64,000 nt of DNA from Trebonia sp963737285 (GTDB lineage: Bacteria > Actinomycetota > Actinomycetes > Streptosporangiales > Streptosporangiaceae). Positions 43,812 to 55,137 of this stretch are shown here, one piece after another. A model generated the notes under the pieces. That model was not told the origin of the DNA, searched no databases, and saw nothing but the letters and a program-made list of their open reading frames with translations. Position 1 is the stretch's first letter; each line of letters starts with the position of its first letter. The stretch spans positions 434,001 to 498,000 of the forward strand of contig CAVTRT010000002.1 in the NCBI GenBank assembly GCA_963737285.1, given 5' to 3'. A program made the position numbers and the translations under genes.

Positions 43812-45782
43812 CTACTCCGAGACCTGGTCTTCCGGGGAGTTCTCAGGACTAGAGTCGGCCACTGTGGCGCGTGACACATCGTCGGCGGTTTCCGGGGTGC
43901 GACGGGCGACGGCCTCTGTGAGCTGGCGGGCCAGATGCTGCGAGGTCAGCCCGGCGGCGGCCAGAATGTCTTGCCGCTCCCCGTGGTCGAGGAACTCCTG
44001 AGGCAGGCCGAACGTCTTGACCGGCACGTCCACGTCGTGGTCGCGCAGCAGGCGGCAGACCGCGTCGCCGAAGCCGCCGGCCCGGCCGTTGTCCTCTACC
44101 ACGGCGACCAGCCGATGCCGCCTCGCGGCGTCAATGACCGCCTCGTCGACTGGCTTGACCCAGCGCGGGTCGACGACGGTGACGCCGATGCCGTGGTCTT
44201 CCAGGCGCCCGGCGACCTCGACACAGGTGACGGACATCGGGCCGGCGCCGATGAGCAGGACGTCCCTGGCCTCGTTCGAAGCGGGCTGGGCCAGGACGTC
44301 CATGGTCCCGAGCTTCCCGATTGCCTCGACCTCCACGCCGACGCTGCCCTTGGGCCAGCGCAGCACGGTTGGTCCGTCGCTCACGTTGATGGCCTCGTTG
44401 AGCAGTTCGGCGATCCGGCTGCCATCGCGCGGCGCGGCGATCTTAAGACCGGGGATGACCTGCAGGATTGAGCCGTCCCACATGCCGTTGTGGCTCGCGC
44501 CGTCCGTGCCGGTGACGCCTGCCCGGTCCAGCGTGACGGTGACCGGAAGCTCGTGCAGGGCCACGTCCATGAGCAGCTGGTCGAAGGCGCGGTTGAGGAA
44601 CGTCGAGTACAGCGAGACGACCGGGTGCATGCCGCCCAGGGCCAGGCCCGCCGCGCTGGTGAGCGCATGCTGCTCGGCGATGCCTACGTCGTAGACGCGG
44701 TCCGGGAAGGCGGCGGCGAACGGCGCGAGGCCCACCGGGTGCAGCATCGCGGCGGTGATGGCGACAACATCGGGGCGGCGGGTGCCAATCGCGACCATCT
44801 CTTCGGCGAACACGTCGCTCCAGGCCCGCTTGGGGGCGGCGGGCTTGGCGCCCGCTGCCGTCGGCTTCGGCGCCGGCGGGACCTGGTGCATCTGGTCCTG
44901 CTGGTCCAGCTCGGCCGGCAGGTAGCCGAAGCCCTTCTTCGTGATCACGTGCACGATGACCGGCCCCCCGTACTCCTGCGCCTTGCGCAGGGCGTGCTCC
45001 AGGGTCAGCTCGTCATGGCCGTCGATAGGGCCGACGTACTTGATGCCCAGGTCCTCGAACAGGACTTGCGGCTGGAGGAAGTCCTTCAGGCCCTTCTTCG
45101 CGCCGTGCAGCGCGCCGAACAGCGGGCTGCCGACCAGCGGGGTGCGCGTCACGGTCGTCTTGATGGAGTCGAGCACGTGCTCGTAGCGCTGGGAGACCCG
45201 GACGGTGGCCAGGTGGGTGGCCAGGCCGCCGATGGTCGGCTGGTAGGAGCGCCCGTTGTCGTTGACAACGATGACCAGCCGGGAGTCCTTCGCGACGGCG
45301 ATGTTGTTGAGCGCCTCCCAGGCCATGCCCCCGGTCAGCGCGCCGTCGCCGATGACCGCGACGACGGTACGGCTGGTCTCGCCGCGCAGCTTGTAGGCCT
45401 TGGCCAGGCCGTCGGCCCAAGACAGGCTCGTTGACGCGTGCGAGTTCTCCACCAAGTCGTGCTCAGATTCCTTGCGGCTGGGATACCCCGACAGTCCGCC
45501 CGGCTGGCGCAGCGTGCCGAAATCCTTAAAGCGGCCGGTCAGCAGCTTGTGCACGTAGGACTGGTGACCGGTGTCAAAGATGATCCGGTCCCGTGGTGAG
45601 TCGAAGACGCGGTGCATCGCAATCGTAAGCTCGACCACGCCGAGGTTGGGGCCCAAGTGCCCGCTAGTCCTCGTCACCGTTTCCACCAGGACGTCGCGGA
45701 TCTCAGTCGCCAGCCCGCCCAGCTGATCTTGGCTGAGCTCCTTGAGATCCTCCGGGCCGTCAATGTGCTCCAGCAGTGTCAC
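43812..45782 (-). CDS. dxs: 1-deoxy-D-xylulose-5-phosphate synthase
   Basis: The 656-residue DXS condenses pyruvate and glyceraldehyde-3-phosphate, the entry step of the MEP isoprenoid route. The thiamine-diphosphate site is AVIGDGALTGGMAWEALNNI with the conserved ENSHASTSLSWADGLAKA before it. The transketolase-type part has DRAGVTGTDGASHNGMWDG and a C-terminal VVDPRWVKPVDEAVID. Length and all blocks are normal. In mycobacteria dxs1 also follows DUF3000 and rnd, in the opposite direction; here 9 kb of other genes lie between. Confidence 0.97.
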   Translation of the reverse strand: MTLLEHIDGPEDLKELSQDQLGGLATEIRDVLVETVTRTSGHLGPNLGVVELTIAMHRVFDSPRDRIIFDTGHQSYVHKLLTGRFKDFGTLRQPGGLSGYPSRKESEHDLVENSHASTSLSWADGLAKAYKLRGETSRTVVAVIGDGALTGGMAWEALNNIAVAKDSRLVIVVNDNGRSYQPTIGGLATHLATVRVSQRYEHVLDSIKTTVTRTPLVGSPLFGALHGAKKGLKDFLQPQVLFEDLGIKYVGPIDGHDELTLEHALRKAQEYGGPVIVHVITKKGFGYLPAELDQQDQMHQVPPAPKPTAAGAKPAAPKRAWSDVFAEEMVAIGTRRPDVVAITAAMLHPVGLAPFAAAFPDRVYDVGIAEQHALTSAAGLALGGMHPVVSLYSTFLNRAFDQLLMDVALHELPVTVTLDRAGVTGTDGASHNGMWDGSILQVIPGLKIAAPRDGSRIAELLNEAINVSDGPTVLRWPKGSVGVEVEAIGKLGTMDVLAQPASNEARDVLLIGAGPMSVTCVEVAGRLEDHGIGVTVVDPRWVKPVDEAVIDAARRHRLVAVVEDNGRAGGFGDAVCRLLRDHDVDVPVKTFGLPQEFLDHGERQDILAAAGLTSQHLARQLTEAVARRTPETADDVSRATVADSSPENSPEDQVSE

Positions 45783-46039
45783 GTCGGTGCTCCTCGTGTG
45801 CTGTGCGGGCCAGATGGTGAATTACCCGATAGTACGGCCGATCATCCTAGGCGTTCGCAGCGGCGGGCTGAGTTAACCGACCACCGTGTCAGGGTTCACG
45901 ATTGCGCGCTCACGTATCGTGATCATTTTAGTCAACGACGGCGAAGGCCTCAGCACGATGATCGCCGCCCCGTCCGCGCGGCCCGATGCTGCTTAGATGG
46001 AGGTTAGATTGGGGATCCTAAGCAGAAGGAGCGTGGTCC

Positions 46040-47041
46040 GTGCGTGCGGTTGTGGTGACGGAACTGGGCGGGCCGTCGGTGCTCACACTGGCCGACCATC
46101 CCGACCCGGTGGCCGGTCCTGGCCAGGTAATCATAGCGGCGGCTGCCGCCGGAGTGAACTTCCGTGACATCTACGAGCGGACGGGCAGCGGAGCATACGC
46201 GGCGCCAACCCCATACGTCCCCGGCACGGAAGGAGCGGGGACTGTAGTGGCGGTGGGATCCGGGGTCACGGACCTGGCGGTAGGCTCCCTGGTGGCCTGG
46301 TGGAACGCGCCAGGCAGCTACGCCGAACTCGTCGCGGTCCGCGCCGCTGACGCGGTCCCGGTGCCCGATGACATGGATGCGAAGGCCGCCGCCGCGGTTA
46401 TCCTGCAGGGGCTGACCGCCCATTACCTGTGCCACGCCACGTTCCCTGTGACATCGGGGACCGTCGCGGTGGTGCATGCCGCCGCGGGCGGGGTGGGGCA
46501 ACTGCTGACCCAGATGATCAAGCGCCTCGGCGGCATTGTGGTGGCGACGACATCCGGTGCCAGATCCGCCGGCGGGGCCGACGGGGCTGGCGGCGTTAAG
46601 GCGGAGCTGGCGAGGAGGGCCGGCGCGGACTATATCGCTGGCTATGACGAGTTCGTCTCGACCGTGCGCGAGGTGACTGACGGGCATGGCGCGGACGTTG
46701 TCTATGACGGCGTGGGCGCGGCCACCTTTGAGGACAGCCTGCTGGCGCTGCGGCCGCGCGGCCTGCTGGCGCTGTACGGCGCGGCCAGCGGGCCAGTTCC
46801 GCCGCTCGACCCCCAGCGGCTGAACTCGGGAGGCTCCCTGTTCCTCACCCGTCCCACTTTGCACCACTACGTGGCGGACAGGGCTGAGTTGCTGCGGCGG
46901 GCGGGCGACCTGTTCTCCTGGATCACCGATGGCGAGCTCGACGTGCGCATCGGCGGCGAGTACCCCCTCGCCGACGCCGCCCGCGCTCACGAGGACCTGG
47001 CGGCCCGCCGCACCACCGGCAAGCTGCTGCTGATTCCCTAG
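46040..47041 (+). CDS. NADPH:quinone oxidoreductase (zinc-free MDR family)
   Basis: The 333-residue protein starts at GTG 46040 with AAGGAG upstream. It is a medium-chain reductase without zinc ligands. It shows AAAAGVNFRDIYERTG, YVPGTEGAGTVVAVGSGV, the nucleotide-binding HAAAGGVGQLLTQMIKRLGG and DVVYDGVGAATFEDSLLALR. Such enzymes reduce quinones by one electron; the physiological substrate is unknown. It is divergent from dxs with a 257-bp gap that holds both promoters. Confidence 0.93.
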   Translation: MRAVVVTELGGPSVLTLADHPDPVAGPGQVIIAAAAAGVNFRDIYERTGSGAYAAPTPYVPGTEGAGTVVAVGSGVTDLAVGSLVAWWNAPGSYAELVAVRAADAVPVPDDMDAKAAAAVILQGLTAHYLCHATFPVTSGTVAVVHAAAGGVGQLLTQMIKRLGGIVVATTSGARSAGGADGAGGVKAELARRAGADYIAGYDEFVSTVREVTDGHGADVVYDGVGAATFEDSLLALRPRGLLALYGAASGPVPPLDPQRLNSGGSLFLTRPTLHHYVADRAELLRRAGDLFSWITDGELDVRIGGEYPLADAARAHEDLAARRTTGKLLLIP

Positions 47042-47058
47042 GGTTTGCCAGGGGCGGT

Positions 47059-48428
47059 CTAGGCGGCTATCCCGGGGGTGCGGGCGGAGGGGCTGTTGCG
47101 GGCCACGAGCTCCTCGCGGATCGCTTCCAGATGGGACAGCGTTCCGGCGGAGGGACCCGCGCTGCCGGAGACCGGGACCGTGACGCCGGCCAGCACGTCG
47201 TCGGTGCGGGGCGTGGCCAGCGTGAGCACGTCACCGAAGCCCGGTGCGGCGGCGTCCCGCGCGGTCAGTGGGGGCAGCGACCAGCGCTGCTCCACGGTCT
47301 TGAGGACGGACGTGTGGTCGAGCGGCACCGAGCCGACCGGGACCCGGTAAACCGTGCCCGGCGCGATCAGCGGGGAGACCAGCACGGTCGGCACGCGCGC
47401 ACCGAACCGGTCGAAGCCAAACTCGAACTCCCCCGCCGCGCTGTCAGGCGGCGTAGCGCCCCACGGCGGGGACACGTGATCGAAGCAGCCGCCGTGCTCG
47501 TCGTAGGTCAAGATGAACAGCGTCTGGTTCCAGTTCGGGCCCGACCGCAGCGCCTCGTACACGTCGTGGATGAGTTGCTCGCCAAGCGCGACGTCGTAGT
47601 TGGGATGCTGGCTGTTGCCGGTAGATGACCAGCCTGGCTCCAGGAACGTGTACGACGGCAGCGTGCCCGCCGCCGCGGCCGCCTGAAAGTCCGTGAACTT
47701 CCCAATGGTGCCGCCCGAGGCCCCCGCCACGTCGGTGAACGTGTTCGCCGTGAGGGGCTTGGCATCGTAGCCGTAGATGCCCCAGCTGATCCCCCGGCCG
47801 CCCAGCAGCCCGAAGATGGACGGCGCCGTGAACGTCTTGGTGCCGTCGTCCATGTGGCCCTGGCTGGTGCCGCACCCGGCGAAGGCCCGGTTAGGCAGCG
47901 TCTCGGTCGGCACCGAGGCGAACCACTGGTCGCAGACCGCGTAGCCCTGCGCGAGCGCGGAAAGCACCGGGAGCGCTTGCGGGGTGAAGCAGCCCATGAT
48001 GTCGCTGGCGGTGGTCCCGGTCACGATGTTCCAGTCGCCGGCGGTTTCCTTGGACTCCCAGCCGATCGTGTACGCGAAGTCGGTGACGAATCCCTGGCAG
48101 TTCGCCGCCTGCCCGGGCGACGTCGGGCCGCTCGTGGTGCCGTAGTACTGGCTGTTGGTCGCCTTGTACCCCTCGCCGGGATCCGCGCCAGGCATGAAGT
48201 AGGCGTTCGCCGTCGAAGGCGTGATCTGGAACACCGGGACCGGGTTGCCGCCGGAGTCCGGGCAGGACTCGCTGCCGGTCAGCCCCTCGTAGGGCTGACC
48301 GGACGGCGACACGTTCCCTAGCCCGCGTACAGGTAGCCGAGCATGTGGTCGAAGGAGCGGTTCTCCAGCATGAGAACGACGACGTTCTCTACGGCCGCAA
48401 GGCCGTTTCCCGTAGTGCTTCCGGCCAT
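47059..48428 (-). CDS. Phosphoesterase (phospholipase C / acid phosphatase family), frameshifted
   Basis: The family N-terminus is in one frame from an ATG at 48428: ENVVVLMLENRSFDHMLGYL, with the conserved E-N-R-S-F-D-H metal and nucleophile region, then a stop at 48318-48320. The remaining about 420 residues are in the next frame, from GNVSPSGQPYEGLTGSESCP to the end. They include the late ligands ILTYDEHGGCFDHVSPP. Shifting one base near 48320 restores a normal 455-residue enzyme. As written, the conserved active-site motif is cut off, so it would be inactive. No signal peptide is seen. Confidence 0.88.
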
Positions 48429-48585
48429 AGCAATCCGTCCCCGTCCCAGTTGCCCGCAGTGACGGGAAACGGCGGGTCATCGAGGCCGCCGCTGTTATAT
48501 CCGTCACGATCCCGTATGGGCGAGCTTACCGGTGTTTGTCCCGCGACGCAGCCGCTCAGGTGCCACTAGCCGCACGGGGACCGGA

Positions 48586-50076
48586 TCAGTTTTCTTCCGA
48601 CCGCTGCCGGGCCGCCTCGCGCATCGAAGCCTTGTACAGGGCCTTCCTGGCTTCCTTGGCGATCGCCTTGTCCGGGTGGTACTCGCCGATGTGCTCAAGC
48701 ACGTCGAGGTTATCCGGGTGCGGCCCGCGGGAGATCAGGTCAAGGAACTGAGCAGGGTCGCCGTCGGGTGGCATGGCCTCGGCGAACGCCTCGGCGAGCT
48801 CGTCGGCGTCGGTGTCCTCGTCAGCGCAGGCGACCGCGAGCAGGTCGGTCGCCATCCAGGCCAGGTCGTCGATGTCGGGTTCCAGGTCCGCGGGAAGCGA
48901 GCTGGCGTTCTCCAGCCCGGCCAGCTTGACCAGGGTCATCTTGGCGTACGGGCGGAGCTCGAGCACCTCCAGGCGGTCCCGCCAGGCCGGCTCGGCTGCC
49001 GCGCCGATCTCGTTGGCGAGCGCGACCGCCAGCAGCCGCTGTGCCGGGTCACCGGCCGCGGCCACGGCGAGCAACTCCCTGGCGGCCTCCTCCGGGTCAC
49101 GCGCGGCGAGCCAGGCGGCGGACTCGGCATCGAACTCGTCGTCCGCCACGCCGTCGGCCAGTGCCACTAGCTGCCCGGCGGTCACCTCCGCCGGGCTGTC
49201 CGGCAGCAGCGGGACCTCGACCCCCGCGTCGGTGAACTGCAGCCGCATCTCCCGCAAGCCCAGCGGGGTGAGCCGGATGGTGCCGTCCTGCGGCGACGGC
49301 CCGGTGACCGCGCCAGCCTCGGTCAGCTGCGCGAGCAGCACGGCGGCGGGGTCCCCGTTCGCCGCGGTGTAGGACTGCCAGGCCTTTGCCACGCGCGGCG
49401 GCAGGTCCACGAGGGCACTCTCCTCGATGACCTCGCTGATGTCCTCAAGCGTCAGCCCCTCGCGGCGGGCCATGAAGAACAGCAGTGCCACGCTGGCACC
49501 GGGAACGTGGAAGTCGACCTCGGCGGGCCGGCTGGGGACGCTCGTGGCCGCCACGCACATGGCCTCGGTCAAGATGGCCGCGAAGGTGGAGGACCACGCG
49601 TTCAGCGCGCCCTCGTCGCCCTCGGCCCACTCCTGCGCCGTCTCGCCGGAGATCACCTTGTCCTCGTCGGACTCCTCGATCCAGTCGACAGCCCCCGCGT
49701 ACTTCCACAGGTAGGCGAAGCGCTCTGGCGTCACGTCCAGCGCCGCCACGGCGGCGGCGCGATCGGAGGCCGACAGCTCAGCGTCGTCGTCGATGGCCCG
49801 GCCATCAGTGCCTACCCAGGCGGCCAGCGCCGCGAGTTCATCCAGCAGCGGGACGGCACGCGCGGCGGCGGCGAGCTCCGCGTCCGAGGGCAGCCGCAGC
49901 GGCGGCAGCTCATCGGGCAGCCCGAACGCCTCCTTGATGTCGACCTCGCCGTCCTCGTCGACCTCATCCCACTCCTGGTCATCCCCATCCCACTCGTCGT
50001 GGTCATGCCCGAGGTGGTCGTGGTCGTGCTCGGAGTGGTCATGCGCATGGCCAGGGAGGCCGGGGTCGTGAGCCAT
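48586..50076 (-). CDS. Large acidic protein with His-rich N-terminus, unknown function (paralogue A)
   Basis: The 496-residue protein opens with a metal-binding-like cluster (HAHDHSEHDHDHLGHDHDEW). A helical repeat-like body follows (FAYLWKYAGAVDWIEESDED, AWSSTFAAILTEAM, GASVALLFFMARREGLTLED). The C-terminal part, LEPDIDDLAWMATDLLAVAC and DNLDVLEHIGEYHPDKAIAK, resembles a HEAT-like repeat. No known family is recognised. The gene next to it (50156-51756) is a clear paralogue with the same order of motifs. The pair arose by tandem duplication. The His-rich head could bind zinc, nickel or copper. Confidence 0.7.
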   Translation of the reverse strand: MAHDPGLPGHAHDHSEHDHDHLGHDHDEWDGDDQEWDEVDEDGEVDIKEAFGLPDELPPLRLPSDAELAAAARAVPLLDELAALAAWVGTDGRAIDDDAELSASDRAAAVAALDVTPERFAYLWKYAGAVDWIEESDEDKVISGETAQEWAEGDEGALNAWSSTFAAILTEAMCVAATSVPSRPAEVDFHVPGASVALLFFMARREGLTLEDISEVIEESALVDLPPRVAKAWQSYTAANGDPAAVLLAQLTEAGAVTGPSPQDGTIRLTPLGLREMRLQFTDAGVEVPLLPDSPAEVTAGQLVALADGVADDEFDAESAAWLAARDPEEAARELLAVAAAGDPAQRLLAVALANEIGAAAEPAWRDRLEVLELRPYAKMTLVKLAGLENASSLPADLEPDIDDLAWMATDLLAVACADEDTDADELAEAFAEAMPPDGDPAQFLDLISRGPHPDNLDVLEHIGEYHPDKAIAKEARKALYKASMREAARQRSEEN

Positions 50077-50155
50077 GCCTGCGAGCCTACTAATACGAAG
50101 GCGGTCCGGCGTACCAGTGCGCCGTATCGCCGCGGGTCACTGGTACGCAAGTGCA

Positions 50156-51756
50156 CTAGTAGTGAACGACTCGTGCGGTGGGCTGCATCTTGGACGCTCC
50201 CCGGCCCCCCGAAGCGCGGTGCGCGACCGCCCGGTGCGCGGCCTTGCGGGCGTCCCTGGCGATGCGCCGGTCCGGGTGGTACCTGCCTAGGACGGTCAGC
50301 ACCCGGACCACATCCGGGTGCGATCCCATCGACATGAGGTTGAAGATCCACTCTTCTTCCCCGGCCGGGACCGCCTCACGGAACTGGGCGGCGATCAGCT
50401 CGGGATCAGGGTCCTCCTCGCCGCACGCCAGGGTCAGCAGGTCGGTCGCCAGCCAGGTCAGGTCGTCTGGATTGGCTCAAGGACCAGTGGCATAGTGCTC
50501 TCGGCCATCGAGCTGGCGAGCCTGCTCAGCTCTATCCGCGCGTACGGCCGCACTTCAGGCTGCCTGAGGCCGTCGCGCCAGGCCGAGGCGGCGGACTCCC
50601 CCATGCCGCGCACGACGCCGATCGCGACAAGCCGGGCGTCGGCGCCGGCGCCGACGGCGAAGCCGAGCAGCTCACTCGCCGCCCGCTGCGGCCCGCGGGC
50701 CGCGACCCACTGCCCCGTCAGCTGCCTGAACTCGGCGGCGAGGACTCCCCCGTGCAGCGCGACCAGCCTGGCCGCGGTCGCCCGCTCGGGATGCTCCTCG
50801 ATCATGGGGACGTCGACCCCGATGGCAGTAAGCTCGGCCCGCAGCGCCCGCTGAGCCAGCGACGTGAGCCTTATCCTGCCCTCGCCGGCCGGGGACGGCT
50901 CCACCGCCCGGAGCTCGGCGAGCTGGTCCAGAAGTACCCGGACCGGGCCGGCGTGGGCGCGCGCCCACGCGTCCAGCTGCTTACGGACCCGGCCCATGGC
51001 CAGGTCCCCGACCGCCGCTTCCAGGATCAGGTCACGGACCCGGTCGGCGGGCAGCCCACCGTCGCCACGGGCGAGGAAGAGCTTCAGCGCCGCCAGCGAC
51101 CCCTGGCCCTGGAAGCGCGGCGCCCCATGCCCCGCCAGGTCCAGGGACGCGGCGACGTCCAGGGTGGCGGCGAGCACCGCCGCGAGCAGGGCGGTCCACG
51201 CCCGCAGCACCCCCTCGTCCAAGCCAGCGGCCCAGTCGGCCGCCATCTCGCCGGGCACCGCGAGCGCCCGGCCGTCGCCATCTTCCGTCACCGTCACCCA
51301 GGACGCGGCGAGCGCGTACTCCCACACGAAACGGAAGGCGTCGGCCGTGACGCCAAGCCAGTGTGCCGCTGCCGCGGCGTCAACGGCGGGCAGCTCATTG
51401 TCCCTGCCCACCGGCCGGCCATGGCCAGTGAACTCGGCCAAGCCCGCCAGCAGGCCAGCGAGCGGGGCGCTGCGAGCGTAGGCAGCGAGGTCCGCCGTGG
51501 ACGGGAGCAGAGCCCCGGGCAGCCGTCCGGGCAGCCGCAGCGCCTTGCGTGCCCCTGCGGGGGCGCCAGCGCCACCGCGGGTGAGACGGGACTCATCGCG
51601 GCGCCCGACCGGGACCATGCTGAAGCCGCCCGCCGTGAGCATCGGATTACACCCGATCAGCCAGCGCTCGACATCCTCCTGCTCGCTCGCCCGCATCGCG
51701 TCGGCGAGGATCCCTGCCGGCACACCGCCGGTGTCATTACCCGAATAGCCCGCCAT
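50156..51756 (-). CDS. Paralogue B of the 48.6 kb protein, frameshifted
   Basis: Aligned by eye with paralogue A, this protein shares FRFVWEYALAASWVTVTEDG, GMESAASAWRDGL-like and RPYARIELSRLASS blocks but lacks the His-rich head. The open frame from 51756 ends at 50458 after LVLEPIQTT. In a shifted frame the homology continues: DDLTWLATDLLTLACGEEDP, HPDVVRVLTVLGRYHPDRRI and RKAAHRAVAHRA, to a stop at 50156. A one- or two-base indel near 50470, exactly where paralogue A reads LEPDIDDLAW, explains it. Function is unknown. Confidence 0.7.
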
Positions 51757-51824
51757 GTCCGGATAGCCTAGTGTGCCGCCGGATGCGGAGCCAGCAACTA
51801 TCCCGATACCACATTAACGATTTA

Positions 51825-51857
51825 GCGCTGGCCCGGCCGCGATGACCGGGCCAGCGC
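51825..51857 (-). terminator. Terminator after aconitase
   Basis: GCGCTGGCCCGG and CCGGGCCAGCGC form a perfect 12-bp stem with a nine-base loop. In the aconitase direction it is followed by TAAATCGTTAATG. It can also stop transcription between acnA and the paralogue genes. Confidence 0.85.
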
Positions 51858-51932
51858 CATAATCGCGGTGCGTTGCGAACTTGCCGCCCCCAGCCTGCCG
51901 CCCCCAGCCTGCCGTATCGGAGGGCGAGCTAG

Positions 51933-54629
<2,697 letters not shown>

Positions 54630-54709
54630 CGAATCTGAGCCTCCTCGCCCATCCGTGTCGTCCGCCCCGTCATGCCCGTGTCGCCGTCCCCCGCACGCAC
54701 AACCTACAG

Positions 54710-54753
54710 TATCTCGACATCAAGCTATCATATGGTATCTCGATATCGAGCTA
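54710..54753. promoter_or_regulatory. Twin operator-like repeats upstream of acnA
   Basis: TATCTCGACATCAAGCTA (54710-54727) and TATCTCGATATCGAGCTA (54736-54753) are direct repeats with two differences and a 26-bp period. The second contains the perfect palindrome CTCGATATCGAG. The period of 2.5 helical turns suits a regulator that binds two sites. It lies between acnA and the fragment on the other strand. Confidence 0.55.
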
Positions 54754-54769
54754 CTCCGCCGGGCGGGGT

Positions 54770-55066
54770 CCCCCGGTCGCAGCCAGGCTCTCCTCCACCC
54801 AGGACCCGGCCGAGTATGCCGAGCTCAAGGAGGTGCTGCGCGGGCACTGCGCGGGCACTGCGCGGGCACTGCGCGGACATCGGCCGCGACTTCAGCAGAT
54901 CACGTGCTCGTGCCTGCTGCGCTACGACGGCGACCTCGACGCCCTGCTCACCACGCTCGCCACCTGGCGCGACGCCGGCGCGGACCTCGCCGTCATCGGC
55001 CTGCCCCTGCACGCCAAGCCCGAGATCCTCGCCGACCTAGCCTCTGACGTCGCGCAGCTTTCCTGA
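54770..55066 (+). pseudogene. LLM oxidoreductase C-terminal remnant with an 11-bp repeat expansion
   Basis: GDLDALLTTLATWRDAGADL and AVIGLPLHAKPEILADLASD match the last helix-strand unit of LLM F420-dependent oxidoreductases. Upstream, CADIGRD in another frame fits the preceding family segment. Between them CTGCGCGGGCA occurs four times in a row (54836-54879), where two copies would fit. The 22 extra bases, together with a small loss further on, change the frame. The bulk of the gene is gone. Confidence 0.55.
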
Positions 55067-55083
55067 TCTCCCTCCCATAACGT

Positions 55084-55122
55084 GCCCATCCGCCGGTTGG
55101 CTCCTGGGACATGCGGATGGGC
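55084..55122. terminator. Bidirectional terminator hairpin
   Basis: GCCCATCCGC and GCGGATGGGC form a 10-bp stem with a 19-base loop between the LLM remnant and the end of the Gln-rich protein gene. It may serve both directions. Confidence 0.6.
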
Positions 55123-55137
55123 CCGTTCTGGCTAGGC

